Virus record (IMG/VR): IMGVR_UViG_3300031251_000038 | Location: 1 to 46,727 of that record | Reading direction: 5' to 3' (one strand) | Length of the DNA stretch: 46,727 nt | Source of the DNA: a virus | In this document: positions 39,616-46,727 of the stretch, in pieces | Layout: each line of letters starts with the position of its first letter | Position numbering within the stretch: position 1 is the first letter of the stretch | Program-made: the position numbers and the translations under genes | The notes under the pieces: generated by a model | The model's database searches: none | Told to the model about the DNA's origin: nothing | What the model saw: the letters and a program-made list of their open reading frames with translations, nothing else

Positions 39616-42158
39616 GTGGCTTATTAAGATCGTCAACGCAATCGCAAGCGTCCGCTGCTGTTCTACCTATGTATACTGGATTGCAGTTACAAACTGCAAC
39701 TAATACATTACCTATTCCTATTGTTTATGGTATGAATAAGTTAGGATCGAATGTTATATACTATAATAATTTTAAAGCAACACCTGTATACTCTGCGCAG
39801 AGACAATCAGGGGGTAAAGGTGGTATATTTGGAAGTAGCAGTACTAGTAGCGTTACATATCAGATAGTTGGTTGGAATTATAGCGCTGATATATTATTAG
39901 GATTATGTGAAGGTGAAATTCTTACTATCGGGCAAGTTTGGAGTGGACAGGCAACTAGCTTATTTTCAAATACATCACCTAATCCCAATGGTTTTGCTTT
40001 AAATGCTAATAATTATGGCTTAGGTTTAATTTCAGGAACACAAACACAACTACCGTGGGGCTATTTACCTGTGCCTTCATCGGGAGTCGGTTACAATTTA
40101 TCATACTCAGGAACAGCGTATTTAACTGGCGCGGGTTTTAACTTAGGTAGTAGCGCGAGCATCGGAACACTTACATTTGAAGTGTGTGGTGTATTTTATG
40201 CGAGTGGTTGGAACGGCATGGATGCTGACCCTGCTTCGGTTATTTATGACTTTTTAACTAATCCTCAGTATGGTATAGGCTATGAAGCCGGCTTAATTGA
40301 TGGCGGATGGTTATTTAATGGAACAGGATCATCTAGTGTACAAAATTACTGTTGGGCGCTTGGCCTGGCTTTTTCGCCTGTCTTGACGCAAATAGAGTCG
40401 GCTTCAAGTATTCTAACTAGATGGTGCCAAATACTAAATGTAGGTGCTGTTCGTTCGGGTGGCTTATTACGTTTTATCCCATACGGGGATACGACTATCG
40501 AAGGTAATGGCGTTGTGTGGGTGCCACCTATTACACCTGTATATAATCTTACAGATGATAGTTTTGTGCATCATGATGGTGAAGATCCTATTTATGTAAC
40601 TAGAGTTGATCCTTTATCATTATATACTGTTCAATGTGTAGAGGTTCTTAATCGTGCGGGAGTTAATGTTAATGCAGCGCTTGTAGTGCAGCAAATGGAT
40701 GCGACTTTATCAATAATGGAAACTATCGCTACGAGGGGTTTATCATCTGGCGGCGGTACGCTACCACAACCGCAAGGGCAACCGCAATACCAAGCTGTTC
40801 CTGTGTTTGCACGTGATTTATCTGCTATTCAGTCTGGCATAGGACTACGAGTAGCGCCCACAATTACATTGCATGAGATTTGTGATATTAATATCGCGGC
40901 TACTGTTGCGCAAATAATACTACAGCGCGGGTTATACATTAGAACGACTTATGAGTTTACTTTACCGTGGACTTACTGTCTACTTGATCCTATGGATATA
41001 GTAACAATTAATGATGCTAACTTAGGATTAGCAAATAAGACTGTTAGGATAACTGAAATAGCCGAGCAACCTGACGGCACACTAAACATTACCGCTGAAG
41101 ATTTAACTATAGGTGTGTCAACTCCTGCACCTAATATTTCTACTGGTTCGACTGGATCAGCTATTAATTCGGGAGCGACACCTGCTCCGATAGATACATA
41201 TTTTGTATGGGAACCGCCAATCTTACTTACTAATGGTACTCCTACAATTGCATTTGGTGCATCGGGCGGTGTAGCCGGTGTTCCTGATCCTAATTGGGGC
41301 GGATGCAATGTATGGGTTTCATTTGACGGCGGCACTACTTATAGTCAAATTGGAAGTATAAATGCCCCGATAGGGCAAGGCACATTAACGGCAGATTATG
41401 CATCTAATGTAGGCTATGATACGACTGATGTATTATCTGTAAATATGGCAGAAACGGGTACAGTTTTAACGTCAACGACAGCTATTAATGCGCAGTCAGG
41501 CTTAGTAAATGTATGTTTGATTGGTAGTGAGATTATTTCGTTTAGTACGGCAACTTTAACAAGTACGGGTATGTATGACTTAACTGGTATTCAGCGTGGG
41601 TGTTATGGATCGACGCCAGCTTTACACACAACAGGAACTATTTTTACAGACTTAGATAATGTCATTGTTATTCCATTATTTCCTCAAACAATTGGTGCGA
41701 CGGTATATTTTAAATTCCAAAGCTTTAATATCTATGGTAGTACTGTTCAAGATATATCAACATGCCTTCCGTATGGTTATACGATTAGTGGTAGTGGTTA
41801 TAATGGATCAAATCAGCTAGGTAATAATATTCAGACTGTTACTATGACGGGTGCATCTGTTACTACCCCGGCAGTGATACCAGTAGGCGCTTGGGTAACG
41901 ACTATTGCCGTTGAAGTAATGGTAGCTATTACAGGCACAACATCTTTTAATGTTGATCCTCAGTATAACTCAGATGGCACGCCGGGCGGCACAGGTGGCG
42001 CTCTAGGTAATTGTAATATAACACTAGGTAGTGCAATTAGTTTTGATACAGCATGGTCACTATGGACCGTTACTTCGGGAATAGTGCTAACTCCGGTAGG
42101 CGGAAGCTTTACGGCAGGATCAGTCAGGGTTACAGTTACTTATATCACCGCTGCATAA
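39612..42158 (+). CDS. Tail tip/host-specificity hub (GTA ORFG15-like, J-like)
   Basis: 848 residues overlapping the peptidase stop. The N-terminus has LPIPIVYGMNKLGSNVIYYN followed by a loop (SGGKGGIFGSSSTSS) and VGWNYSADILLGLCEGEI, as in J-like hub proteins. ASVIYDFLTNPQYGIGYEAG near 205-224 is another recognisable J-like segment. The last 330 residues are Thr/Gly-rich beta modules, likely FN3-like or receptor-facing. It should close the tail tip and contact the host surface. Confidence 0.8.
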   Translation: MSGLLRSSTQSQASAAVLPMYTGLQLQTATNTLPIPIVYGMNKLGSNVIYYNNFKATPVYSAQRQSGGKGGIFGSSSTSSVTYQIVGWNYSADILLGLCEGEILTIGQVWSGQATSLFSNTSPNPNGFALNANNYGLGLISGTQTQLPWGYLPVPSSGVGYNLSYSGTAYLTGAGFNLGSSASIGTLTFEVCGVFYASGWNGMDADPASVIYDFLTNPQYGIGYEAGLIDGGWLFNGTGSSSVQNYCWALGLAFSPVLTQIESASSILTRWCQILNVGAVRSGGLLRFIPYGDTTIEGNGVVWVPPITPVYNLTDDSFVHHDGEDPIYVTRVDPLSLYTVQCVEVLNRAGVNVNAALVVQQMDATLSIMETIATRGLSSGGGTLPQPQGQPQYQAVPVFARDLSAIQSGIGLRVAPTITLHEICDINIAATVAQIILQRGLYIRTTYEFTLPWTYCLLDPMDIVTINDANLGLANKTVRITEIAEQPDGTLNITAEDLTIGVSTPAPNISTGSTGSAINSGATPAPIDTYFVWEPPILLTNGTPTIAFGASGGVAGVPDPNWGGCNVWVSFDGGTTYSQIGSINAPIGQGTLTADYASNVGYDTTDVLSVNMAETGTVLTSTTAINAQSGLVNVCLIGSEIISFSTATLTSTGMYDLTGIQRGCYGSTPALHTTGTIFTDLDNVIVIPLFPQTIGATVYFKFQSFNIYGSTVQDISTCLPYGYTISGSGYNGSNQLGNNIQTVTMTGASVTTPAVIPVGAWVTTIAVEVMVAITGTTSFNVDPQYNSDGTPGGTGGALGNCNITLGSAISFDTAWSLWTVTSGIVLTPVGGSFTAGSVRVTVTYITAA

Positions 42159-42171
42159 TAGGGGCTATATA

Positions 42172-44115
42172 ATGACTACTTTTGTTAAGTGGCATATGCA
42201 ATTACTTATTGCTATGTTCATGCTTATTTTTACGTATTCTCCTGCATATTGCGCCTTACAGCAATATCAGTTTCAACAGCCTGCAATTAGTGGCACATCT
42301 TTTATACTTTTACCCGGTGCATCTGTTACCGTGTATCTTAATGGTACTGCAACTAAAGCATCAATTTATGATCGCGTAACAGGATCACCTATACCAAATC
42401 CAACTACCGCTGATGCTTATGGAGTGGTAGCATTTCAAGCCGATGCTAACTATTCATATCAACTAGTGTGGCAAAGTGGTAATTACACATCACTAGCTAC
42501 TCCTTATGGCGGCACAACAACTACGGGCACCCTCTTAGGGCTCGGTAATAATGTTGCAATCTCACTTACGTATCCATCAGAAGATTTACGTGGTATTTTT
42601 ATATCTGGCGGAACAGATAATGCTTCAGCATTTGCAACATGGTTAGCAACAAATCCAGTCGGAACTTACTCGTTAAATTCACCAACAACTACAAATTTCG
42701 TAGAGTATTACTTTTCTTCTTCCTTCGATTTAACTATTGCCGGTTTAAATATTAACTGTGGCGGCGGCGGTTATCGCGCGGACAATGTGCATTTAATTTT
42801 CGCGGCTGGTATTGATGGTGTTATTCAAGACGTAGGTTCGGCTACATCCAATATGGAGGGTTGTGGTCTACATTCGCTCGGTGTATTTGCTACAGGTGGC
42901 CCAATTGCGGCAGGTAATACTATTATTAGCGGCATAGGGTCCATCGCTCAAACTAATATGCCTGTTCCGTTTTTTGGCGTAGGCGACGGCGTTATAATGA
43001 TTCAAGGGTATACACTTGATCCACCACTAGAAACTGCTCCCGGTGCTTATATTTCTGCGACTAATGGTGTTGATACAATTACACTAGCATCACCGTTTAC
43101 TATTACCGCAACACCATACTATGGTAGTGCATATTTATTTCGACTTCCAGCCGCGCTATCGACAACTGTAGTAACAACTCTTGGTAGTGCTAGCGTAACT
43201 GTTACAGGCGGTAACTATTTATGGAAGTCCGGCGATTTAATGTGGAACGCTGCATTTCCCTACGGCTCTACTGTCTACACGGCGACGGGAACTGTGGGCG
43301 CGCAATCACTTGTAATGCGTTCTATTCCTATGGATGGCGGAATACTTGCTACCGCTAGTGGAACCAGTAAGGCATGGATGATACCGGCTGCATTTAAACG
43401 TCGCGCATCCGGCCAAAGCCATAATATTTATACTTTTGGTTGGCCTACTGGTATGCAAATGTCTTGCGCTAGTGGCGGAGGCATTAACTGCGATAATAGT
43501 CGTGACTACAATTTTGGTAACGAAATTTCAATAATCGGTCGATGGGTTGGTGGAAACAACACTGGTTCATCTCTCTCTGTAGGAGGATTTTATAATACTG
43601 GTTTACGATACGATGTAATGGAAGAAGGAAGTGTTGGTAGTACTTATGTCGGTGAAACGCACGAGGGAACTGAAAACTCTACAGCTTTTACCAATATTGT
43701 AGTCAACTGTTATGATGCTAATTATTCAACATTTATAGGTATATATCAAACTAGTGGTAGTGGGACTTGTGGTGATCAATTTGATCCTTTTGATACTGAC
43801 CCAACAGCACCACTTGGGATAAGTAAATCACTTGGTATTGGTATGATAGCTAGTCCGCTTGAAGGCATAGGAAACATAAAGGGTAGCACATTAATCAATG
43901 CTGGTTTTGGATTTACCGAAATAAATTCGGCAGAAGTAGACTATACCCCTGTAGCGAGTACTGCCTTACCATCTGTAACGGGTAATGCCGGTTCTACTGC
44001 GACTATTAATGACGGTGTTGCCTCGCCAACCTTTCATCAAGTAGTAACAATACCGGCAGGTGGAGCTACCATGCAAAAAGTATTCTGTAATGGGGCTAAC
44101 TGGCTTTATGATTAA
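42172..44115 (+). CDS. Tail fibre/spike with N-terminal signal-like sequence and probable beta-helix
   Basis: 647 residues. The first 30 (KWHMQLLIAMFMLIFTYSPA) form a hydrophobic, signal-peptide-like segment ending YCALQQ. Then FILLPGASVTVYLNGTATKA and DAYGVVAFQADANYSYQLVW are the usual N-terminal domain of phage fibre proteins. From about 135 (YPSEDLRGIFISGGTDNASA) the rhythm is that of a pectate-lyase-like beta-helix, followed by a C-terminal cap. The protein should bind or degrade surface polysaccharide. A Sec signal on a virion fibre is odd. Either the segment is a membrane-active anchor or the protein is exported. No catalytic residues can be assigned. Confidence 0.65.
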   Translation: MTTFVKWHMQLLIAMFMLIFTYSPAYCALQQYQFQQPAISGTSFILLPGASVTVYLNGTATKASIYDRVTGSPIPNPTTADAYGVVAFQADANYSYQLVWQSGNYTSLATPYGGTTTTGTLLGLGNNVAISLTYPSEDLRGIFISGGTDNASAFATWLATNPVGTYSLNSPTTTNFVEYYFSSSFDLTIAGLNINCGGGGYRADNVHLIFAAGIDGVIQDVGSATSNMEGCGLHSLGVFATGGPIAAGNTIISGIGSIAQTNMPVPFFGVGDGVIMIQGYTLDPPLETAPGAYISATNGVDTITLASPFTITATPYYGSAYLFRLPAALSTTVVTTLGSASVTVTGGNYLWKSGDLMWNAAFPYGSTVYTATGTVGAQSLVMRSIPMDGGILATASGTSKAWMIPAAFKRRASGQSHNIYTFGWPTGMQMSCASGGGINCDNSRDYNFGNEISIIGRWVGGNNTGSSLSVGGFYNTGLRYDVMEEGSVGSTYVGETHEGTENSTAFTNIVVNCYDANYSTFIGIYQTSGSGTCGDQFDPFDTDPTAPLGISKSLGIGMIASPLEGIGNIKGSTLINAGFGFTEINSAEVDYTPVASTALPSVTGNAGSTATINDGVASPTFHQVVTIPAGGATMQKVFCNGANWLYD

Positions 44116-44127
44116 TAGGAGAAAATA

Positions 44128-44565
44128 ATGAAACACTATCTTACTGTAATAACGCTATTCATCCTTGGCACTACTATAGCTATCGGACAAACAGCCGCGC
44201 CTGTAGTAAGTGATACGATTACAATTACGTTTGTCGATAACTCACAATCACCGCCTGTAGTAACGACTAGTTCCCCTATCAGAATTAGCCATACTGGAAT
44301 GCAGCAGTTAACAGCGTGGGCTACAGCAACTTTGCTACCAAATGGTGTAGCAATTCCGATAACACCTAGTAATGCAAAAGCTACTGCTTTACTTCCGGCT
44401 GATCAATCGGTTACATATAATCCGGTAACAGCTCAGGATATTGCTGATGCTATTGCTAAAAAAACAATTACGCAGCATATTAACAATGCTACAAATTGGT
44501 ATAGAAAGAAAGCAATTGATGCTGCTACCAATGCAGCTAATACCAATATAGCACCTATTCAATAA
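44128..44565 (+). CDS. Putative secreted protein downstream of the fibre (145 aa)
   Basis: 145 residues. The N-terminus MKHYLTVITLFILGTTIAIG is a typical Sec signal peptide with likely cleavage near GQTAAP. The mature part has a Pro/Thr-rich beta start and a helical C-terminal region (ADAIAKKTITQHINNATNWY). It follows the fibre gene by 12 bases, so a fibre chaperone, accessory adhesin or periplasmic factor is possible. No family recognised. Confidence 0.55.
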   Translation: MKHYLTVITLFILGTTIAIGQTAAPVVSDTITITFVDNSQSPPVVTTSSPIRISHTGMQQLTAWATATLLPNGVAIPITPSNAKATALLPADQSVTYNPVTAQDIADAIAKKTITQHINNATNWYRKKAIDAATNAANTNIAPIQ

Positions 44566-44576
44566 GAGGAATCTTA

Positions 44577-45107
44577 ATGGCTGACTGGAAAAAAGTTCTA
44601 CAAACCATATGCCCACATGGTAACGCGGCTATTATCTCCGGCATGGCTGATTCTATGCCTGCTGTTATTACTAAGGCTGATTTGACAACTACGCGGCGGC
44701 AGGCGCATTTTCTGGCGCAATGTGCCGAGGAAAGCGCCGGATTTACCGCGTGGCGCGAGATTGCGAGCGGCAGGGTCTATGAAAATCGCCACGATCTTGG
44801 TAATGTGCGCCCCGGCGACGGGCCGCGCTACAAGGGGGCGGGTGACATTGAGATGACAGGCCGCTACAACTTTCGAGTTGTGGGTAAAGAGCTTGGTATT
44901 GATCTTGAAAATCATCCTGATCTAGCCCTTACGTTTCCGACTTGGGCTCTTATTGGTGCAATATACTGGCGTGATCATCACATTAATAATCATGCCGATG
45001 CTGATGATTACAAAGCTTGCACTAAAGCCGTTAATGGCGGTTATAACGGGTTAAGTATGAGATATGCTTACTTACTTAAATGTAAGAGAGCACTAGGAGT
45101 AAGCTAA
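44577..45107 (+). CDS. Endolysin, GH19 chitinase/muramidase-like
   Basis: 176 residues. HFLAQCAEESAGF at 44-56 places a catalytic-type Glu (E51 or E52) in the GH19 helix. SGRVYENRHDLGN follows at 64-76, GPRYKGAGDIEMTGRYNF at 82-99 and a GAIYWRDHHIN segment near 133-143. GH19 enzymes in phages cleave the glycan strand of peptidoglycan. No signal peptide is visible, so holin-dependent export is expected. The GC-rich island 44690-44850 coincides with the catalytic core. Confidence 0.8.
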   Translation: MADWKKVLQTICPHGNAAIISGMADSMPAVITKADLTTTRRQAHFLAQCAEESAGFTAWREIASGRVYENRHDLGNVRPGDGPRYKGAGDIEMTGRYNFRVVGKELGIDLENHPDLALTFPTWALIGAIYWRDHHINNHADADDYKACTKAVNGGYNGLSMRYAYLLKCKRALGVS

Positions 45108-45250
45108 TGTGGACTAAAGGAGAAATTAAGGCATTTCTAACTTATGTAGTGATATACACTACTCTATTAGGAATACCACTAGGCATTGGCTTTACGCTAA
45201 CAGGATGTGCGGTGGTCCGTTGTGCTGCGCATTCAACAAATTGTAACTAA
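45107..45250 (+). CDS. Small lipobox protein, candidate spanin-type lysis protein (47 aa)
   Basis: A 47-codon frame overlapping the endolysin stop as TAATG. A hydrophobic helix (FLTYVVIYTTLLGIPLGIGF) ends in LTGC, a possible lipobox, followed by a short tail with two further Cys. A membrane-anchored outer-membrane lipoprotein of the o-spanin type would suit this site. It is short, and a simple membrane protein is also possible. No i-spanin partner is evident nearby. Confidence 0.45.
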   Translation: MWTKGEIKAFLTYVVIYTTLLGIPLGIGFTLTGCAVVRCAAHSTNCN

Positions 45251-45261
45251 AGGAGATAAAT

Positions 45262-45504
45262 ATGTCGAATATTATCAGTAGTCCGGTTACTACTACTTTT
45301 GGCCTTACTGCTATCTTGCAGTCTGGCTCTGCTATTTTAGCTGATCTTGCTAGCGGTGTTAGCTGGAAGCAGGAACTATTTAGTGCTCATGTGGGCACCT
45401 TAATTGCGGGTATTATTGGACTATTTGCTAAGGATTGGGACGTTACAGGTGGTAGTGTGGCACAGGATACTGTCGCTAATCCGCCTGTTCTTCCTACTAA
45501 ATAA
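45262..45504 (+). CDS. Holin-like small membrane protein (80 aa)
   Basis: 80 residues, start ATG after AAGGAGATAAAT. A hydrophobic helix (HVGTLIAGIIGLFAKDWDVT) sits at about 43-62. The G-L-F-A-K-D-x-x-V-T-G-G motif is common in small phage proteins called putative holins. One helix only, so a pinholin-type or accessory role is possible. It lies two genes after the endolysin. Confidence 0.55.
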   Translation: MSNIISSPVTTTFGLTAILQSGSAILADLASGVSWKQELFSAHVGTLIAGIIGLFAKDWDVTGGSVAQDTVANPPVLPTK

Positions 45505-45529
45505 CCTAAATACTAAAAAGGAGACTATA

Positions 45530-45943
45530 ATGAGTGCTAATCCTCTTACATGGTTTCAGCCTAAAGTTATCGAGGCCGATGTTGTCGCGATTGCTATTAG
45601 AGTTAAGAATGATATTAAGGTTGCTATTGCGGACCTTGAAAAGATTAATAAATGGGTTGTCGCTGAAGCGCCTGCCCTTAGCGCTGGCGCTCAAGAATTA
45701 GTGTATATCGCTAGCTCGGTTGGGCTAATGAGCAATCCCGGTATTGCTATCGCGGCGGCGTCTGTTACTGCGGCTTCAACTGCTCTAAATGCTTATGCAG
45801 CGGCGTCTAATTCTGGTGCTAATCCCGCGCTATTAGCGGTGACGGCTTATACGGCGACAAAGCAAGCTACAGCGGATATTGCGGCCGCAAAGGCCGCTCT
45901 ATTGGCTCCCGCGCCGACGCCCGCGCCCGTGAAAGCTGCTTAA
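45530..45943 (+). CDS. Hypothetical Ala-rich helical protein (137 aa)
   Basis: 137 residues from the ATG at 45530, with AAAGGAG upstream. The frame reaches back to 45404 inside the holin-like gene, but that part is not used. An N-terminal helix (NDIKVAIADLEKINKWVVAE) is followed by Ala-rich amphipathic stretches (GIAIAAASVTAASTALNAYA) and a C-terminal Ala/Pro tail. It could be membrane-associated. No family recognised. Confidence 0.5.
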   Translation: MSANPLTWFQPKVIEADVVAIAIRVKNDIKVAIADLEKINKWVVAEAPALSAGAQELVYIASSVGLMSNPGIAIAAASVTAASTALNAYAAASNSGANPALLAVTAYTATKQATADIAAAKAALLAPAPTPAPVKAA

Positions 45944-46147
45944 GTGAAGTGGCTTCAAATTGGCGGGACACTGCTTAAAACAGCTAGTGACTTGCACCTG
46001 AAAAGCGGCGGCAACGGGCCGTCGTTTTTTCAGCAACTATCTCAATGGCTGCACTCGCAAGATGGGCAAAACATCATTGTAGATATAAATAGTCTATTAG
46101 AGGAAGCCGGTATTCCTCTATTCATCGCAATTCGTAGGAAGATTTAA
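45944..46147 (+). CDS. Hypothetical protein (67 aa)
   Basis: 67 residues with a GTG start directly abutting the previous stop. Helical, with a short hydrophobic C-terminal helix (EEAGIPLFIAIRRKI). Tight packing supports translation. No family recognised. Confidence 0.45.
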   Translation: MKWLQIGGTLLKTASDLHLKSGGNGPSFFQQLSQWLHSQDGQNIIVDINSLLEEAGIPLFIAIRRKI

Positions 46148-46149
46148 CA

Positions 46150-46470
46150 ATGAGTAGCGTCGCTATTCCTGTAGTCATAGTCTCAATCCTACAATACGCA
46201 GGTCCGACTGTTCTACAGAAAATACCGATGCTACTTTCTTATGTGCAAGAGCAACCAGACTTTGCGTTAGCTAACGAATTAGATTTTTACTATATCGCCT
46301 ATATGTCTAATAATGTTACTGAAAAGACTCGGATACAGCATCTAATACTACAGAAATTACCAGAATATAAAGCAAGCGTGCGCGATCTATTACCTACGTT
46401 ATGGGCATCTAAGACTGCGTATCAAATTACCTTGAGTATTTCATTAATTAAGGCTGAGATAGATAGATAG
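46150..46470 (+). CDS. Hypothetical protein (106 aa)
   Basis: 106 residues, start ATG 2 bases after the previous stop. The N-terminus SSVAIPVVIVSILQYAGPTV is hydrophobic and could insert in a membrane. The rest is a helical soluble domain (TEKTRIQHLILQKLPEYKAS). The role is unknown, and the lysis neighbourhood suggests a membrane-linked function. Confidence 0.45.
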   Translation: MSSVAIPVVIVSILQYAGPTVLQKIPMLLSYVQEQPDFALANELDFYYIAYMSNNVTEKTRIQHLILQKLPEYKASVRDLLPTLWASKTAYQITLSISLIKAEIDR

Positions 46471-46483
46471 AGGATAATTTATC

Positions 46484-46727
46484 ATGCCCACAGAAGAAGC
46501 TTGTATGACCATGCAGAGACAACTAGATACAATTGCAAATAAACAAGAATATTACGCCGAACAGTCCAGAAAACGAGTTGAACAGCTATGCGATGATACC
46601 AGAGAACGATTTGATAAACTAGAAGAAAAAGTAGATCGACTTAAATTGCAAGCTGCTAGAGATGAAGCAAAGGATGAAGCTACTACTAAACTATATGCTA
46701 AAATGGGTGCCATTTTTATGGCCTGTG
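46484..46727 (+). CDS. Partial coiled-coil protein with C-terminal hydrophobic segment, cut by window end
   Basis: 81 codons are visible from ATG 46484 to the window edge. Residues about 10-65 form a coiled coil (RKRVEQLCDDTRERFDKLEE), and the last residues KMGAIFMAC begin a hydrophobic segment. Coiled coil plus a membrane helix next to lysis genes recalls small phage lysis or tail-associated proteins. AGAGGATAATTT precedes the start. The C-terminus is missing. Confidence 0.5.
   Translation, partial: MPTEEACMTMQRQLDTIANKQEYYAEQSRKRVEQLCDDTRERFDKLEEKVDRLKLQAARDEAKDEATTKLYAKMGAIFMAC

Noticed and set aside
1-46727. tRNA genes
   Set aside because: No T-loop-like GTTCGA with matching cloverleaf arms was seen. 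Isolated GTTCGA strings are inside genes.
1-46727. Integrase, attachment site or lysogeny repressor
   Set aside because: No tyrosine or serine recombinase motif and no CI-like protein was found. The HTH protein at 3976 is too small and generic to argue for lysogeny.
46484-46727. Circular closure joining the window end to position 1
   Set aside because: Joining keeps the last frame open but runs it antisense through the DUF669-type gene. The leftward frame at 1-47 would stop after about 12 more residues. Neither supports simple circularity.

Overview
The window is almost wall-to-wall coding and reads as the genome, or nearly all of it, of a tailed siphovirus-type phage. It carries early and replication genes, a terminase pair, portal, protease/scaffold, major capsid, connectors, tail tube, tail chaperones, a 929-residue tape measure, tail tip, tail fibre and a lysis cassette. 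The tail-tip order (DUF2460-like, DUF2163-like, NlpC/P60, J-like hub) is that of the Rhodobacter gene transfer agent and its phage relatives. Together with a stand-alone DnaA domain IV protein this suggests an alphaproteobacterial host. That is inference: no host gene is present. No integrase, excisionase or recognisable lysogeny repressor was seen, so a virulent lifestyle is more likely than a temperate one.

Layout. Positions 1-3879 are transcribed leftward: a DUF669-type protein, a Sak4-like RecA-fold ATPase, a KTSC protein, a Cys-rich protein and small hypotheticals. About 3880-3975 is a divergent control region. From 3976 everything runs rightward: a small HTH regulator, a primase-polymerase/DUF3987 helicase, a 500-bp non-coding block full of iterons and inverted repeats (best origin candidate), then tightly coupled small early genes ending with a VRR-NUC nuclease, a DnaA-domain-IV protein, a DUF1599-like protein, a Myb-like protein and a dCTP deaminase/dUTPase-family enzyme. 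A sigma70-like promoter at 12797 precedes the small and large terminase genes.

15131-22671 holds beta-rich structural or adhesin-like genes inserted between terminase and portal, including an unfamiliar Trp-motif repeat protein. 22687-29689 is the head module: a portal-MuF fusion, a protease-scaffold fusion and the major capsid protein. A 180-nt RNA-like leader with GNRA and UNCG tetraloop hairpins lies directly before the capsid gene. 29743-34130 has accessory head genes, an Acb2/Tad1-hairpin-like candidate anti-defence protein, connectors and the tail tube. 34182-42158 is the tail module, with an apparent -1 frameshift between chaperone genes. 42172-44565 encodes a fibre and a neighbour, both starting with Sec-type signal sequences. 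44577 to the end is lysis: GH19-type endolysin, a lipobox miniprotein, a holin-like protein and hypotheticals, the last cut by the window edge.

Unexplained features include the capsid leader RNA, the iteron block, a 9-mer TGTGGGTAW found about 14 times and always in the direction of transcription, an 11-mer TTTAGTATAAG just after gene ends, and several 140-280-bp GC-rich islands inside otherwise AT-leaning genes. All counts were made by eye.
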